DNA of 64,000 nucleotides from PALSA-129 sp050014595 (GCA_050014595.1 JBEKDA010000007.1:62001-126000), one strand, 5' to 3'. Counted from the first letter of the stretch, positions 17,173-27,083 are shown. Made by a program: numbers and translations. The notes: generated by a model from the letters alone, not told the origin.

Positions 17173-18567
17173 ATGACCACGCCACCCACCACTCGACGCC
17201 AAGCCCTGAAACTTGCCGGTGCGACGGCGCTCGGCGCCGCCCTTCGGCTGAGAGCGCAACAGCGCGTGTTTGACGCCCGCGATTACGGCGCCGCCGGCGA
17301 TGGCGTCACACTGGACACTGCGGCGATCCAAAAAGCCATCGACGCCGCCGCGGCCTCAGGCGGCCAGGTGCTGCTGCGGGGCGGCAAGAAGTACCTGGTG
17401 AGCACGCTGGTCTTGAGGAGCGCGATCGATTTCCATCTGGCCGACGACGCCGAGTTGCTGGCCAGCACCAATCGCGCCGACTATCCGGGCGACGCCGACG
17501 GCATTCTGACGGCGCGCCAGGCCGCGGGCTTGAAGATCTCCGGGACCGGCAACATCAACGGGCGGGCCAAGGAGTTCATGACGGGCTATAACCAGGCAGG
17601 CGAGATCTGGCGGTTCGGCCCGTTCCGCCCGAAGATCTTCGTATTGGCCGGTTGTAAAGACCTGGAAGTGCGCGATCTCAGTTTCAGCGATGCGCCATTC
17701 TGGGGCCTGCACATGATCGGCTGCGAGCGCGTGCTGGTAGACCGTGTGAAGGTCCGCAACCTGCTGGACGTGCCGAACTGCGACGGCATCGATCCGGACC
17801 ATTGCCGCGACGTGGAAATCCGCAATTGCGACATTGTGTGCGGCGACGACGCGATTGTCGTCAAGTCGACGCGGCAACCGGTGGACTACGGCGCGTGCAC
17901 CAACGTGCGGGTCCACGATTGCGCGATGACGACCAAAGATTCGGGGCTCAAGATCGGCACCGAGACGGTGCAGGATATCTCCAACATCCGATTCGAGCGG
18001 TGCGAGATCCGCTCCAGTTGCCGCGCTCTCACCATCCAGCTTCGCGACGAAGGCAACGTGCGCGATATCCAGTTCAGCGATATCCGGTTCGTGACGCAAT
18101 ACCAGGCGGCTCCCTGGTGGGGTCGCGGGGAGGCGATCTCCCTGACGGCCATTCCGCGGAGCAAAGAGACCAAGGTCGGCCGAATTACCGGCGTGAGGAT
18201 CCGCAACATTAGGGGCCGCGCCGAAAACAGCGCGCGCATCAACGGAACGGCGGAGAGCCGCATCGCGGATGTGACGCTCGACAATGTCGATTTAACACTC
18301 GACCGCTGGACGGCTTACCCCGGCCCGATCTTCGACAATCGCCCGACCACCGCCGTGCCCGATCTGGAGCCGCACCGCACGCCGGGCTACAGCATCCGCT
18401 ACGCCGACAACGTGACGCTCAAGAACTGCCAACTGGCCTGGGGCCAGAACAAGCCCGAATATTTCACGCACGCGCTGGAGGCGGAGAATGTGTCGGGCCT
18501 CGCGATGACGCATTTTACCGGCGACGCAGCGCATCCCGAAAGGGATGAAGCGATCGTGGTCCGGTAG
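17173..18567 (+). CDS. Tat-exported glycoside hydrolase family 28-fold protein
   Basis: 464 residues from ATG 17173, chosen because it puts a twin-arginine signal (TTRRQALKLAGATALGAALR) at the N-terminus; in-frame ATGs also exist at 17110 and 17116. A right-handed beta-helix begins with the GH28 opening FDARDYGAAGDGVTLDTAAI. Two acidic motifs survive (NCDGID and CGDDAIVVKS), but the catalytic-site GHG is replaced by TKDSGLKIGTE and the RIK motif by RALTIQ. GH28 enzymes cleave polygalacturonan or rhamnogalacturonan with inversion. The altered motifs make the specificity, and possibly catalysis itself, uncertain. Divergent from the CBM9/PKD gene. Confidence 0.75.
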   Translation: MTTPPTTRRQALKLAGATALGAALRLRAQQRVFDARDYGAAGDGVTLDTAAIQKAIDAAAASGGQVLLRGGKKYLVSTLVLRSAIDFHLADDAELLASTNRADYPGDADGILTARQAAGLKISGTGNINGRAKEFMTGYNQAGEIWRFGPFRPKIFVLAGCKDLEVRDLSFSDAPFWGLHMIGCERVLVDRVKVRNLLDVPNCDGIDPDHCRDVEIRNCDIVCGDDAIVVKSTRQPVDYGACTNVRVHDCAMTTKDSGLKIGTETVQDISNIRFERCEIRSSCRALTIQLRDEGNVRDIQFSDIRFVTQYQAAPWWGRGEAISLTAIPRSKETKVGRITGVRIRNIRGRAENSARINGTAESRIADVTLDNVDLTLDRWTAYPGPIFDNRPTTAVPDLEPHRTPGYSIRYADNVTLKNCQLAWGQNKPEYFTHALEAENVSGLAMTHFTGDAAHPERDEAIVVR

Positions 18568-18621
18568 CCGATAGGCCGTTGGCTATATGACACGGATGCA
18601 TGCAACGCCATCCCGCCGGAA

Positions 18622-18906
18622 ATGACCAATACGGAGCCGCACACCAGGTTCTATCTCAACCTGGTCCGTTTCTTTCAGGGCCGGATGAGCGAAGCCGAAG
18701 CGCTCCCTCCCGAGCCGCCGGCCGGCAACACCGACACCGAACTCGAACTACCGTTCGACACGGTGGCATACGGCATCGGCAACTGGCACCTCTACAACGG
18801 CGAACCCGCCAAAGCCGACGAATACTTTCGCCGCGTCCTGAAAGGACACGTGTGGATCACCTGGGGGTTCATCGGCGCCGAGACGGAACTGCTGAAGCGC
18901 CGCTAG
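18622..18906 (+). CDS. Short TPR-like protein, probably the C-terminal remnant of a longer gene
   Basis: 94 residues. The end, VAYGIGNWHLYNGEPAKADEYFRRVLKGHVWITWGFIGAETEL, resembles the final repeats of longer soluble TPR proteins of this phylum, in which a similar block follows several hundred residues. Here only that block remains, starting MTNTEPHTRFYLNLVRFFQG without a signal peptide and with a weak ribosome site (GCCGGAA). It could still be expressed as a small protein. The 55 bp between the GH28 stop and this ATG show no homologous upstream repeats, so the 5' part has been lost or moved. Confidence 0.45.
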   Translation: MTNTEPHTRFYLNLVRFFQGRMSEAEALPPEPPAGNTDTELELPFDTVAYGIGNWHLYNGEPAKADEYFRRVLKGHVWITWGFIGAETELLKRR

Positions 18907-18958
18907 CGCGGCTCACTTTTGGATTCGTCGTCACCGAGCAGAGATGCGTAGGAGGCGG

Positions 18959-19837
18959 CTACTCGATGCCGGCATCGCGCGCGGCAACCCGGGTGACGCT
19001 CGACCAGTCCAGATCGGCTTGTCCGTGTGCCATGGCGGAGAGGAGATGATCGCGAATGAGGCTGGCGAGTGGCATCGGGGCAGCCAGTTCCTCGGCCGCG
19101 TCGAGCACCAGGCGGACGTCCTTGAGCCCCAGCCGCAGGGCGAATCCGGCCGGCTCGAATTTCTTGTCGGCGATCAAACGTCCGTAGTTCGCATACACGG
19201 GCGAACCAAACAACGCGCTCATGACTTCCAGGAAAGCGCGGGGCGGGACGCCCGCCTTGCGCAATGTGGCGAAGGACTCGCCGAACGCCTCGATCATGGC
19301 GGCAATCATGAAGTTGCCGCACAGTTTGGCGGCATTGGCCTGCCAAGGATCGGAGCCAACCACAAAGGTCTGGCGGCCGATGGCGTCGAACAGCGGCCGG
19401 CAGTGCTCCACGAGTTCCGGCGGGCCAGCGGCAACCACCAGGAGATTTTTGCTTTCGGCGGCTTCCGGACGGCCGAAAACGGGGACGCTCAAATACTTCT
19501 GGCCGCGCCGGCGGTGTTCGGCGGCGAGACGCCGGGCCAGTGCCATGCTGATGGTGCTGCACGAAATGTGGATCGCGCCGTCCGGGAGCGCCGAGGCCAT
19601 GCCGTTTGGGCCCAAGACCATTTGTTCCACTGCGTGGTCGTCGGCCAGCATGGTCATAACGGCGTCCGACCCGCGACAGGCGTCCGCCGGGGAATCGGCA
19701 ACTCGGGCGCCATCGGCAACCAGGGCCTCCGCCTTATCCCGGCTGCGATTGAAAACCACCACCTCATGGCCGGCGCGAAGTAAGTTGCGCGCCATGCCGG
19801 AACCCATACGGCCAAGTCCGATGAAACCGATTTTCAT
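18959..19837 (-). CDS. NAD(P)-dependent beta-hydroxyacid dehydrogenase, second paralogue
   Basis: 292 residues from ATG 19837, the start that gives the family N-terminus MKIGFIGLGRMGSGMARNLL (GxGxxG near residues 7-12). The catalytic lysine lies in QANAAKLCGNFMIAAMIEA (about 170). The substrate-binding signature is altered relative to the paralogue at 7720: LSVPVFGRPEAAESKNLLVV replaces DAPCTGSTPGATGGTLTF, so the substrate probably differs. The start is divergent from the CtpA-type protease gene. No pathway partner is adjacent. Confidence 0.8.
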   Translation of the reverse strand: MKIGFIGLGRMGSGMARNLLRAGHEVVVFNRSRDKAEALVADGARVADSPADACRGSDAVMTMLADDHAVEQMVLGPNGMASALPDGAIHISCSTISMALARRLAAEHRRRGQKYLSVPVFGRPEAAESKNLLVVAAGPPELVEHCRPLFDAIGRQTFVVGSDPWQANAAKLCGNFMIAAMIEAFGESFATLRKAGVPPRAFLEVMSALFGSPVYANYGRLIADKKFEPAGFALRLGLKDVRLVLDAAEELAAPMPLASLIRDHLLSAMAHGQADLDWSSVTRVAARDAGIE

Positions 19838-20018
19838 AATAGTAAGGATAATCGAACGGGCCGGAAGCCAAGGACGGAATGCCGCTTGGACGGACAAACT
19901 GTCCACGCCGTCGCCTGCCGAAAATGCTCCTCCGCCGCTCCCCACCCCTGAGCCCCTTTTCCCGCTGCGGTATCATGAAACCAAGGAAGGGAATCGCGCC
20001 TCGCCGGCCAGCAACATT

Positions 20019-21626
20019 ATGAAGATCCAAAAACCATTACTCGCCGCACTGATCGTTGGAACCGCGGCTTTGCTCGCGCCCCTGTACGGTCCGGGAATTC
20101 TGGCCCGCGCCGCCACTCCCGCGGGCGACGACCTCGATCCCAGCCTCAAGGCCATCTCCGCCGCCTACGCCCTGGTGGAGCAGAATGCCGCCGATCCCGT
20201 TCCTTCCGAGCGTGTGTTCTATCAGGGTGTCATTCCCGGCATGCTGCACGCGCTCGATCCGCATTCGAGCTTCGTCGGCCCCGCGGAATACAAGGATATG
20301 ATGCGCAAGCAGCAAGCGCATTACGCCGGCGTCGGCATGCTGATTGTCTTCGACGCCAACGGCAACCATGTCGTGGTGATGGAGCCGTTTGTCAATTCCC
20401 CGGCCTGGAACGCCGACCTGCGTCGCGGCGACGTGATCGCGGCGGTCGACGGCAAGAACACTCTGCAAATGGAATCCGCCGCCGTGGCCGACCTGCTCCG
20501 CGGAACGCCCGGCACGCAGGTGCGCGTGAGCGTCCAACGTCAAGGTTCCACCGAACCCTACACCACCACCGTGACGCGCGGCTCGATCGAAACCAGCGTG
20601 GTGGATGCTTTCTGGGTGAAGCCCGGCACCCTGTATCTCGGGGTCAGCACCTTCGAAGCCTCCAACATCGAACGCGACGTCAACACGCAATTGAGCAAGC
20701 TGGACGAATCCAAGGCGGCCGGAGTCATCCTCGATTTGCGCGACAACCTGGGCGGCCTGGTGAATGAGGCGGTGGCCCTGGCGGGCCGCTTCCTGCGCAA
20801 TGGTCAGACCGTGGTTTCGCAGCGCGGCCGCGTCGACGCCGAACAGGTCTATCGCGCCAAGGAGATAAAGGCGGCGCAAAAGTATCCCCTGGTCGTGCTG
20901 GTCAATGCCAGTTCGGCGTCGGCGTCGGAGATCGTGTCGGGCGCCCTGCAGGATCACGATCGCGCCTGGGTGCTCGGTGACACCACTTTCGGCAAAGGCC
21001 TCGTGCAGGCGCAATTCCCCGTCGATGAGGGCGCCCTGCTGCTCACCATCGCGCATTACTATACGCCCAGCGGCCGCTTGATCCAACGCGACTATTCCCA
21101 CAAGTCGCTCTACGACTATTACTCCGCCCGCCCCAAAGCCGATGCGCCCGCGCCCACCGACGACGTGAAGTCCACCGATGGCGGCCGTAAAGTCTACGGC
21201 GGCGGCGGCATCACGCCCGACGAGAAATACGTCACCCGCACCAATATTTTCCAGCGCCGCCTGCGGCCCTATAACGACAGTCGCCCCGACACGTTCTACC
21301 ATTTCGCCGACTCCTATTTCGGCGCCAAGAAGCCGAGCCTGCCTGAAAACTGGCAGCCCGATGCCGACACGCTGCAGCGCTTCAAGGAGTATCTGCAATC
21401 CAAGCAGATCACCTTCACCGATGCGGATTTCACCGCCAACCTGGATTGGATTCGCACCAACCTTCGTTACGAGATGATCTTCCGCGCCTTTGATCGCAAG
21501 ACCGCCGCCCAGCTTTCCATACAGGTGGATCCCGAAGTTCTGAAGGCCATCGACAGCATGCCGAAAGCCGCGGGTCTCCTCAAGGACTCGAACCGCGTGC
21601 TGGCGGAGCGGCTGGGAAACAGATAA
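20019..21626 (+). CDS. S41-family C-terminal processing peptidase (CtpA type)
   Basis: 535 residues from ATG 20019. A signal peptide or N-terminal anchor (residues 1-32) is followed by a helical segment, a PDZ domain (about 95-185, FVNSPAWNADLRRGDVIAAVDG) and the S41 catalytic core. The serine motif NASSASASEIVSGAL begins at residue 296 and the base Lys326 is in FGKGLVQ, the usual Ser/Lys dyad. It would degrade or trim periplasmic proteins by their C-termini. The tail of about 150 residues after the catalytic core is longer than in minimal CtpA. No Shine-Dalgarno motif is obvious before 20019, so the start is moderately certain. Confidence 0.88.
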   Translation: MKIQKPLLAALIVGTAALLAPLYGPGILARAATPAGDDLDPSLKAISAAYALVEQNAADPVPSERVFYQGVIPGMLHALDPHSSFVGPAEYKDMMRKQQAHYAGVGMLIVFDANGNHVVVMEPFVNSPAWNADLRRGDVIAAVDGKNTLQMESAAVADLLRGTPGTQVRVSVQRQGSTEPYTTTVTRGSIETSVVDAFWVKPGTLYLGVSTFEASNIERDVNTQLSKLDESKAAGVILDLRDNLGGLVNEAVALAGRFLRNGQTVVSQRGRVDAEQVYRAKEIKAAQKYPLVVLVNASSASASEIVSGALQDHDRAWVLGDTTFGKGLVQAQFPVDEGALLLTIAHYYTPSGRLIQRDYSHKSLYDYYSARPKADAPAPTDDVKSTDGGRKVYGGGGITPDEKYVTRTNIFQRRLRPYNDSRPDTFYHFADSYFGAKKPSLPENWQPDADTLQRFKEYLQSKQITFTDADFTANLDWIRTNLRYEMIFRAFDRKTAAQLSIQVDPEVLKAIDSMPKAAGLLKDSNRVLAERLGNR

Positions 21627-21767
21627 GCAGGACGGGCCTCCTGGCCTGTCGCGGGCCGGAAGCGGCAATTTTGTGGGGCAGGCGCTTTCGCCTGCCAACC
21701 CCAGATGTTTTCGCCTTGCAGAGAACCTCGACGGGCCGGATGTGCGCATCCGGCCAGCCATTCGGCC
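21627..21767. repeat. Palindromic repeat cluster between convergent genes
   Basis: The gap between the S41 and S9 stops is filled with hairpins. GTGGG is followed by the 18-bp module GCAGGC-GCTTTC-GCCTGC at 21678-21695, and a 9-bp stem GGCCGGATG/CATCCGGCC with loop TGCG is at 21734-21755. An imperfect one, GGACGGGCCTCCTGGCCTGTC, is near 21632. These belong to the modular family described in the findings and may act as transcription stops for both genes. Confidence 0.6.
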
Positions 21768-24416
21768 TTACTGGTTGTTGTTGGCGTTGGTTGAGGCGGG
21801 CTGCCCTGCCTTCTTCACGTACTTATCGAACCAGGCGAACTTCTCCCACAATACGTGCTCGATGGTCTCCTTCCCGCGGTACCCGTGGGCTTCAAAGGGA
21901 AGGAAAACCAGCCGCGTGATTCCGCCGTTGCCGCGCACGGCTTCATACATGCGCTCGGACTGAATCGGGAACGTGCCGTCGTTATCGTCGGCCTCGCCGT
22001 GGATCAGCAACAGCGGCGACTTGATCTTGTCCGCGTACATGAAGGGCGAAATCTCTTCGTACAGTTTGGGCGCCTGCCACAATGTGCGCCGCTCGCTCTG
22101 GAAGCCGAACGGCGTCAGCGTGCGGTTGGGAGCTCCGCTTTCGGCGATGCCGGCCTTGAAATAATCGCAGTGCGCCAGCAGGGTGTCGGTCATGAACGCG
22201 CCGTAACTGTGGCCTCCCACGCCCACCCGCGCCGCATCGGTGACGCCGATCTCCACGGCTTTGTCGATGGCCGCTTTGGCGTCCATCACGGTCTGTTCGA
22301 CGAACTTGTCGTTGACCGTCGCGCGCGGGCCCACAATCGGCATGGAAGCATTGTCGAGCACGGCGTAGCCGTCGAGCGCGAAGAAGACTTCCGAATAACC
22401 GCCGATTTCGGTGAAGCGCATGCGCGACCCCGTCACCGCCACCGCATCGGCCGCGGCCGCATCATCGTACTCGCGCGGGTAAGCCCACAATACCGTGGGC
22501 AGGCGCGTGCCTTCTTTGTAGCCCGGCGGCAGGTAGAGCGTGAACGACATCTCCACGCCGTCGGGCCGCTTATACGTGATCAGGCGCTTCTCCACCTGCC
22601 GCATGACGGGCTGCGGGTCGGGATAGTTGGTGTAGGCCGTCATCTTGCCATCGGCCGTGTGGATATAGTAGTTGGGCGGCTCGGTCGGGCTTTCGCGGCG
22701 CGTGAAGAACTTCGCGCCGTGATCGTCCAGCAGTGCTTCCACCACTTCATAGTGATCGTTGTCGCACTTGAAGAGGCGCTCGCTCTTCAACGTGGCGAGG
22801 TTGAAGCGATCGAGAAAGGGATGGTCGCCTTCGGGCGACGGACCGTTGCCGGTCAGATAAATGTTGTCGCCGTCGAGCAGGATGCCGCGCTCGCCGTTGG
22901 GCAGCGTGCGCTGCAGAGGGGTGCCGCGATCGGCATAGCGGTCGGCCGAGTTGGTGGTCCAGAGCTCGCGCGGCGGATCGTTGGGTTTGTCGAGATCCGC
23001 CAGCGTGGTCTTGGTGATCCGGTTCGCGCCGCCGGCGGCCGCGCCTCCACCGCCGCCACCGCCGCGCCCGCCGCGCCCGCCGCCGCCGAACATCAGCCAG
23101 TGGCCGTTATCGAAGAACGTAAAGTTCCCAATGGCCTGTTCGGATTTGTAGATTTCCTGCGCTTCGCCGGTGAACGGCGCTTTCAACGCCATGATGTGCT
23201 CGGGCCGCGGTGGGGGCGGAGTCGCATTCGCATTCTGTCCGTCCTGCGCCGCTCCGTTGCCGCGCCCGCCGCCGCGTCCGCCACGGCCACCACGCCCGGC
23301 TGGAGCGCCGCCGATCGAATCCACCCACAGCAGCGTGGCCGGATCGTTCATGCGCCATTGCAGGTTGCGCGTGCCCGCGGCCGGGGGCGCCGCCTGGGGA
23401 TCATCGGCTCCAGTCGTCGGGTTGGGCCCGGGCCCGGGAGTGGGAGCGAAGGCCCCGCGCCCGCCGCCGCCCAGCGGCGTGCTGGCGACGTGGTGCACAA
23501 TCTTGCCGGTGCGATCCCAAACGTCTATTTCTGAAGGGAACTGCCGCGCCGGATACAGATACGAAAACGGCCGGTGGATGCTGGTGACGATGAAATAGCT
23601 TCCGTCCGGCGAGGGCCGCGCCGATTCGATCAGGGCCGGTTTCCCCACCGGCGTCATCTTGCCCGTGACGGAATCCACCAGCGCCAGTTGCGAGGTGGCG
23701 AAGTATTCAAAATCGTCTTCGTCGTGGACATTCTGCAGCATGTCCTCGTGAGTCACCACGCCGCGGCCGCCGCCCAGGCTTTCCTGAATATCCGGTCCGG
23801 GTGGAACCAGCGGCATGGGCGGTTCGGGCCCGCGATTGGGTTTCACTGCTTGCACCAGCAGCGTCCCGCTGTCGCTCATCCACTGCACGCTCCCGCCGGT
23901 TGCTGCGCCTCCCCGTCCCCCGCCGGCGCTGCCGAACACGTCGTTGACGCGAACCGATTCGATGCGGTGCGTCTTGCCGGTAGCGGCGTCGCCGATCCAG
24001 ATCTCAATTCCCTTATCGGTGGTGTTGGTGAAGACAAAGTGGTTCCCGTCCGGGCTCCAGCGGCCCGTGCTCAACTTGGGATTTGCAGGCAGCGCCACCT
24101 TGATGTCTCCTCCCTCCGGCACCTTGCGCAGAGTCAGCGCGCTGTTGAAGGTGGCGTTGTGCAGCCCGTTGGTCATCGGGTTGATGCGGATGCCGGCCAG
24201 CCGCCGCATGGGCTGCGCCAGTTCGGCGATCGGTGGATAACGCACCGGCCGCCCTTGCATCGCATACGCATGCGTCGGACTGAGCTGGATGGTGGGAGTG
24301 GTCGCCGAGTTGAGAATATCCTCAACTACCTTGGGCGGCTTCTGGTACGTATCCGCACCGAAAAGCACCACCACCGCCGCAAGTAGCAGAAATTGGACTT
24401 TTGTGACTGATTTCAT
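21768..24416 (-). CDS. S9-family serine peptidase with Gly/Arg-rich insertions
   Basis: 882 residues. It has a signal peptide (about 1-20), a beta-propeller half, and a C-terminal alpha/beta-hydrolase with the triad Ser737 (GGHSYGAFMT), Asp810 (HGEADDND) and His844 (EAHGYRG). The order and motifs fit the secreted dipeptidyl/acyl-aminoacyl peptidase branch of S9. The propeller carries two low-complexity Arg/Gly insertions: one around residues 360-375 (GRGGRGGRGGGRG) and one near 455-475 that also has Ala. These probably form flexible loops on the propeller face. The gene faces the S41 protease tail to tail and starts divergently from the transporter-like/spermidine-synthase fusion. Confidence 0.88.
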   Translation of the reverse strand: MKSVTKVQFLLLAAVVVLFGADTYQKPPKVVEDILNSATTPTIQLSPTHAYAMQGRPVRYPPIAELAQPMRRLAGIRINPMTNGLHNATFNSALTLRKVPEGGDIKVALPANPKLSTGRWSPDGNHFVFTNTTDKGIEIWIGDAATGKTHRIESVRVNDVFGSAGGGRGGAATGGSVQWMSDSGTLLVQAVKPNRGPEPPMPLVPPGPDIQESLGGGRGVVTHEDMLQNVHDEDDFEYFATSQLALVDSVTGKMTPVGKPALIESARPSPDGSYFIVTSIHRPFSYLYPARQFPSEIDVWDRTGKIVHHVASTPLGGGGRGAFAPTPGPGPNPTTGADDPQAAPPAAGTRNLQWRMNDPATLLWVDSIGGAPAGRGGRGGRGGGRGNGAAQDGQNANATPPPPRPEHIMALKAPFTGEAQEIYKSEQAIGNFTFFDNGHWLMFGGGGRGGRGGGGGGGAAAGGANRITKTTLADLDKPNDPPRELWTTNSADRYADRGTPLQRTLPNGERGILLDGDNIYLTGNGPSPEGDHPFLDRFNLATLKSERLFKCDNDHYEVVEALLDDHGAKFFTRRESPTEPPNYYIHTADGKMTAYTNYPDPQPVMRQVEKRLITYKRPDGVEMSFTLYLPPGYKEGTRLPTVLWAYPREYDDAAAADAVAVTGSRMRFTEIGGYSEVFFALDGYAVLDNASMPIVGPRATVNDKFVEQTVMDAKAAIDKAVEIGVTDAARVGVGGHSYGAFMTDTLLAHCDYFKAGIAESGAPNRTLTPFGFQSERRTLWQAPKLYEEISPFMYADKIKSPLLLIHGEADDNDGTFPIQSERMYEAVRGNGGITRLVFLPFEAHGYRGKETIEHVLWEKFAWFDKYVKKAGQPASTNANNNQ

Positions 24417-24520
24417 AACGGATACCGAAAATGTTATGTAAGCGCAGGCCGGAAGTCAATGTGACCTGGTTTCGCCGCTCGACGGGCGCTGGGTTATCAT
24501 GTGTGGCAGCCCTCAGCTCC

Positions 24521-26980
24521 ATGACAACCTCAACACCATCCGCCGGGTCCAATGCCGCACGCTTCTTACCCCTATTACTGATCCTGTTCGCCGGCAGCGG
24601 CTGCTCGGCGCTGATCTATGAAATCGTCTGGTATCAGCTCCTGCAACTGGCCATCGGGTCCACGGCGGTCTCGCTGGGCTTTCTGCTCGCCACCTATATG
24701 GGCGGCCTCTGCCTGGGCAGCCTGTATCTGCCGCGGATACGCCGCGCGCAAGAACATCATCCTCTGAAAGTCTACGCGGCTCTCGAACTGGGGATTGCCG
24801 TGCTGGGGCTGCTGGTGCTTTTCGGCATCCCGCTGGTCGACCGCATCTATGTAGCCGGCGCCGAGCATGGTATGCCCGGCATGCTGCTGCGCGGGTTCAT
24901 CTCCGGGGTGTGCCTGCTGCCGCCCACCATCCTGATGGGGGCGTCGCTGCCGGCCATCGTGCGATGGATCAAGTCGACGCCCCGCGGCGTCGCGTGGTGG
25001 GGACTTCTGTATGGCGGAAATATCGTGGGCGCGGTGTTCGGCTGCCTGTTCGCAGGCTTCTACCTGCTGCGTATTTATGACATGGCCACTGCCACTTATG
25101 CCGCCGTAGCCATCAACCTGGCGGTGGCGGGCGCAAGCTATGTGCTGGCGGGCCGGACTCCTTTGGAAGCGGCCGCGAACGATGCGCCCGAGCCGGCGGC
25201 GGAGCGAGCCGCGGTGGTGGAACCGGCGGCGAGCCGCTGGACCATCTACGTCACCATCGGGCTTTCGGGAGCCTGCGCGCTGGGCGCAGAAGTGGTCTGG
25301 ACGCGCCTGATGGGGATGATGCTGGGCGCCACGGTCTACGTCTTTTCGATCATTCTGGCGGTCTTCCTGGTCGGCCTGGCGTTGGGCAGTTCGGCGGGAT
25401 CGTTGCTGCTGCGCACCGCCAGGAGCACCCGATCGCCGCGCCTCGCCCTCGGCTGGTGCCAGATCCTGCTGGCCGGAGGGATTGCGTGGACGGCCTACAT
25501 GATTTCCGATTCGCTGCCGTTTTGGCCCATCAACCCCCTGCTCACCACCAGTCCCTGGTTTACATTCCAGCTCGATCTGGTCCGCTGCCTGTGGGCCATG
25601 CTGCCGCCCACACTGCTGTGGGGAGCCAGTTTCCCGCTGGCGCTAGCGGCGGCCGCCCAACCGGGCGAGGACCCCGGCCGCGTGGTGGGATCCGTGTACG
25701 CCGCCAACACCCTGGGAGCCATCGTCGGGGCTCTGGGAATCAGCCTGATCGTGGTGCCGTGGATCGGTACCCAGCAGGCGCAGCGCATCCTGCTGCTGGC
25801 ATCGGCGGCCAGCGCCCTGTTCGTGCTGGCGCCTTACATCAAGCAATACCAGGCGCGCGCCATGGCCGGATGGCTGGTGGTCTCCCTGGTGGCCGCGGTC
25901 TTCCTGGCAACCAACCTCGATCCCATTCCCGGCAAGCTCATCGCATATGGCCGCCGTCTGCCGATTTCGGCCAGCTCCTCGACGGTGCTCTACACCGCCG
26001 AGGGCATCAACTCCTCGGTGGCCATTACGCAGTGGAACGACGGGGCCATCGAAGTGGACGTCAATGGCCACGTGGAAGCCACCACCGAACCCTACGACAT
26101 GAAACTGCAGCGCATGGTGGGACACCTGCCGGCGCTGATTCATCCCAATCCGAAATCCGTGCTGGGAATCGGCTTCGGCGCGGGCGTTTCGGCCGGAACC
26201 TTTACCCGCTACCCGTCGATCGAGCACATCACCGTGTGCGAGATCGAGCCGGTGATTCCGCCCACCTCCACGCGATATTTTTACCGCCAGGATTACGACG
26301 TGCTGCACAATCCGAAGACCCGGATCATCTTCGACGATGCCCGCCACTACCTGATGACCACCACCGATAGGTTCGACATCATCGCCTCCGATCCGCTGGA
26401 CGTCTTCGTCAAGGGCACCGCCGCGCTTTACTCGAGAGAGTACTTCGAGGCCGTCAAGCGGCATCTGAATCCGGGCGGGATGTTCAGCCTCTACGTGCCG
26501 CTCTATGAGAGCGACGAGCGCACCGTGCGCAGCGAGCTGGCGACCTTCTTCGAAGCCTTCCCCAACGCCACGGTCTGGGCCAACACCATCAACGGGCAGG
26601 GCTACGACATGGTCTTCATGGGGCAGGTCGCGCCCTTCAAAGTCGATATCGACGAAATCGAAGAGCGCCTGAACCAGCCGAATTACGCCCTGGTGGCGCA
26701 ATCCCTGCGCGACATCGGGATTGGCTCGGCTATCGATCTCTTTGCCACCTATGCCGGGCAGAGATCCGATCTGGGACGCTGGACCGAAGGCGCCGACATC
26801 AACCACGACGGCGACCTGCGCCTGTCTTACCTGGCCGGTTGGGGCATCAACTCCAGCCTGGAGGATTTCATTTACCGCCAGATGATGAAATACCGCGAAC
26901 CCCCCGTGGGCATGTTCACCGGCACGCCCGGCCACGTGCAGAACCTGATGTACGCCATGGGCGGCAACAGCGGCCAGTAG
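24521..26980 (+). CDS. Fused membrane transporter-like / spermidine-synthase-like protein
   Basis: 819 residues from ATG 24521 (a longer frame opens at 24431). Residues about 10-500 contain some 13 hydrophobic helices arranged as two similar halves (ALIYEIVWYQLLQLAIGSTA… and CALGAEVVWTRLMGMMLGAT…), a signature of the fused MFS/spermidine synthase group. Residues about 520-760 are an aminopropyltransferase-like Rossmann domain with the SAM-site glycine motif VLGIGFGAGVSAGTF (near 547) and SDPLDVFVKGTAALYSREYF (near 622). Polyamine synthesis has not been shown for this architecture, and the C-terminal ~70 residues are unassigned. The gene starts divergently from the S9 peptidase. Confidence 0.85.
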   Translation: MTTSTPSAGSNAARFLPLLLILFAGSGCSALIYEIVWYQLLQLAIGSTAVSLGFLLATYMGGLCLGSLYLPRIRRAQEHHPLKVYAALELGIAVLGLLVLFGIPLVDRIYVAGAEHGMPGMLLRGFISGVCLLPPTILMGASLPAIVRWIKSTPRGVAWWGLLYGGNIVGAVFGCLFAGFYLLRIYDMATATYAAVAINLAVAGASYVLAGRTPLEAAANDAPEPAAERAAVVEPAASRWTIYVTIGLSGACALGAEVVWTRLMGMMLGATVYVFSIILAVFLVGLALGSSAGSLLLRTARSTRSPRLALGWCQILLAGGIAWTAYMISDSLPFWPINPLLTTSPWFTFQLDLVRCLWAMLPPTLLWGASFPLALAAAAQPGEDPGRVVGSVYAANTLGAIVGALGISLIVVPWIGTQQAQRILLLASAASALFVLAPYIKQYQARAMAGWLVVSLVAAVFLATNLDPIPGKLIAYGRRLPISASSSTVLYTAEGINSSVAITQWNDGAIEVDVNGHVEATTEPYDMKLQRMVGHLPALIHPNPKSVLGIGFGAGVSAGTFTRYPSIEHITVCEIEPVIPPTSTRYFYRQDYDVLHNPKTRIIFDDARHYLMTTTDRFDIIASDPLDVFVKGTAALYSREYFEAVKRHLNPGGMFSLYVPLYESDERTVRSELATFFEAFPNATVWANTINGQGYDMVFMGQVAPFKVDIDEIEERLNQPNYALVAQSLRDIGIGSAIDLFATYAGQRSDLGRWTEGADINHDGDLRLSYLAGWGINSSLEDFIYRQMMKYREPPVGMFTGTPGHVQNLMYAMGGNSGQ

Positions 26981-27083
26981 AAAATTGTCCCTGAACGGCA
27001 ACCTTTCTCTCCGACAGGAGGTAACAGTGCCTGCACGAGCGCCCACGCTACATGCGCGCCATCCAGCTTGTCACACGGTAGCG

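Noticed and set aside
20037..21761. Minus-strand open frame of about 570 codons
   Set aside because: Antisense to the CtpA-type protease, whose catalytic motifs leave no doubt about the coding strand.
21855..23534. Plus-strand open frame of about 560 codons
   Set aside because: Antisense to the S9 peptidase; Arg/His/Gly-rich translation with no domain.
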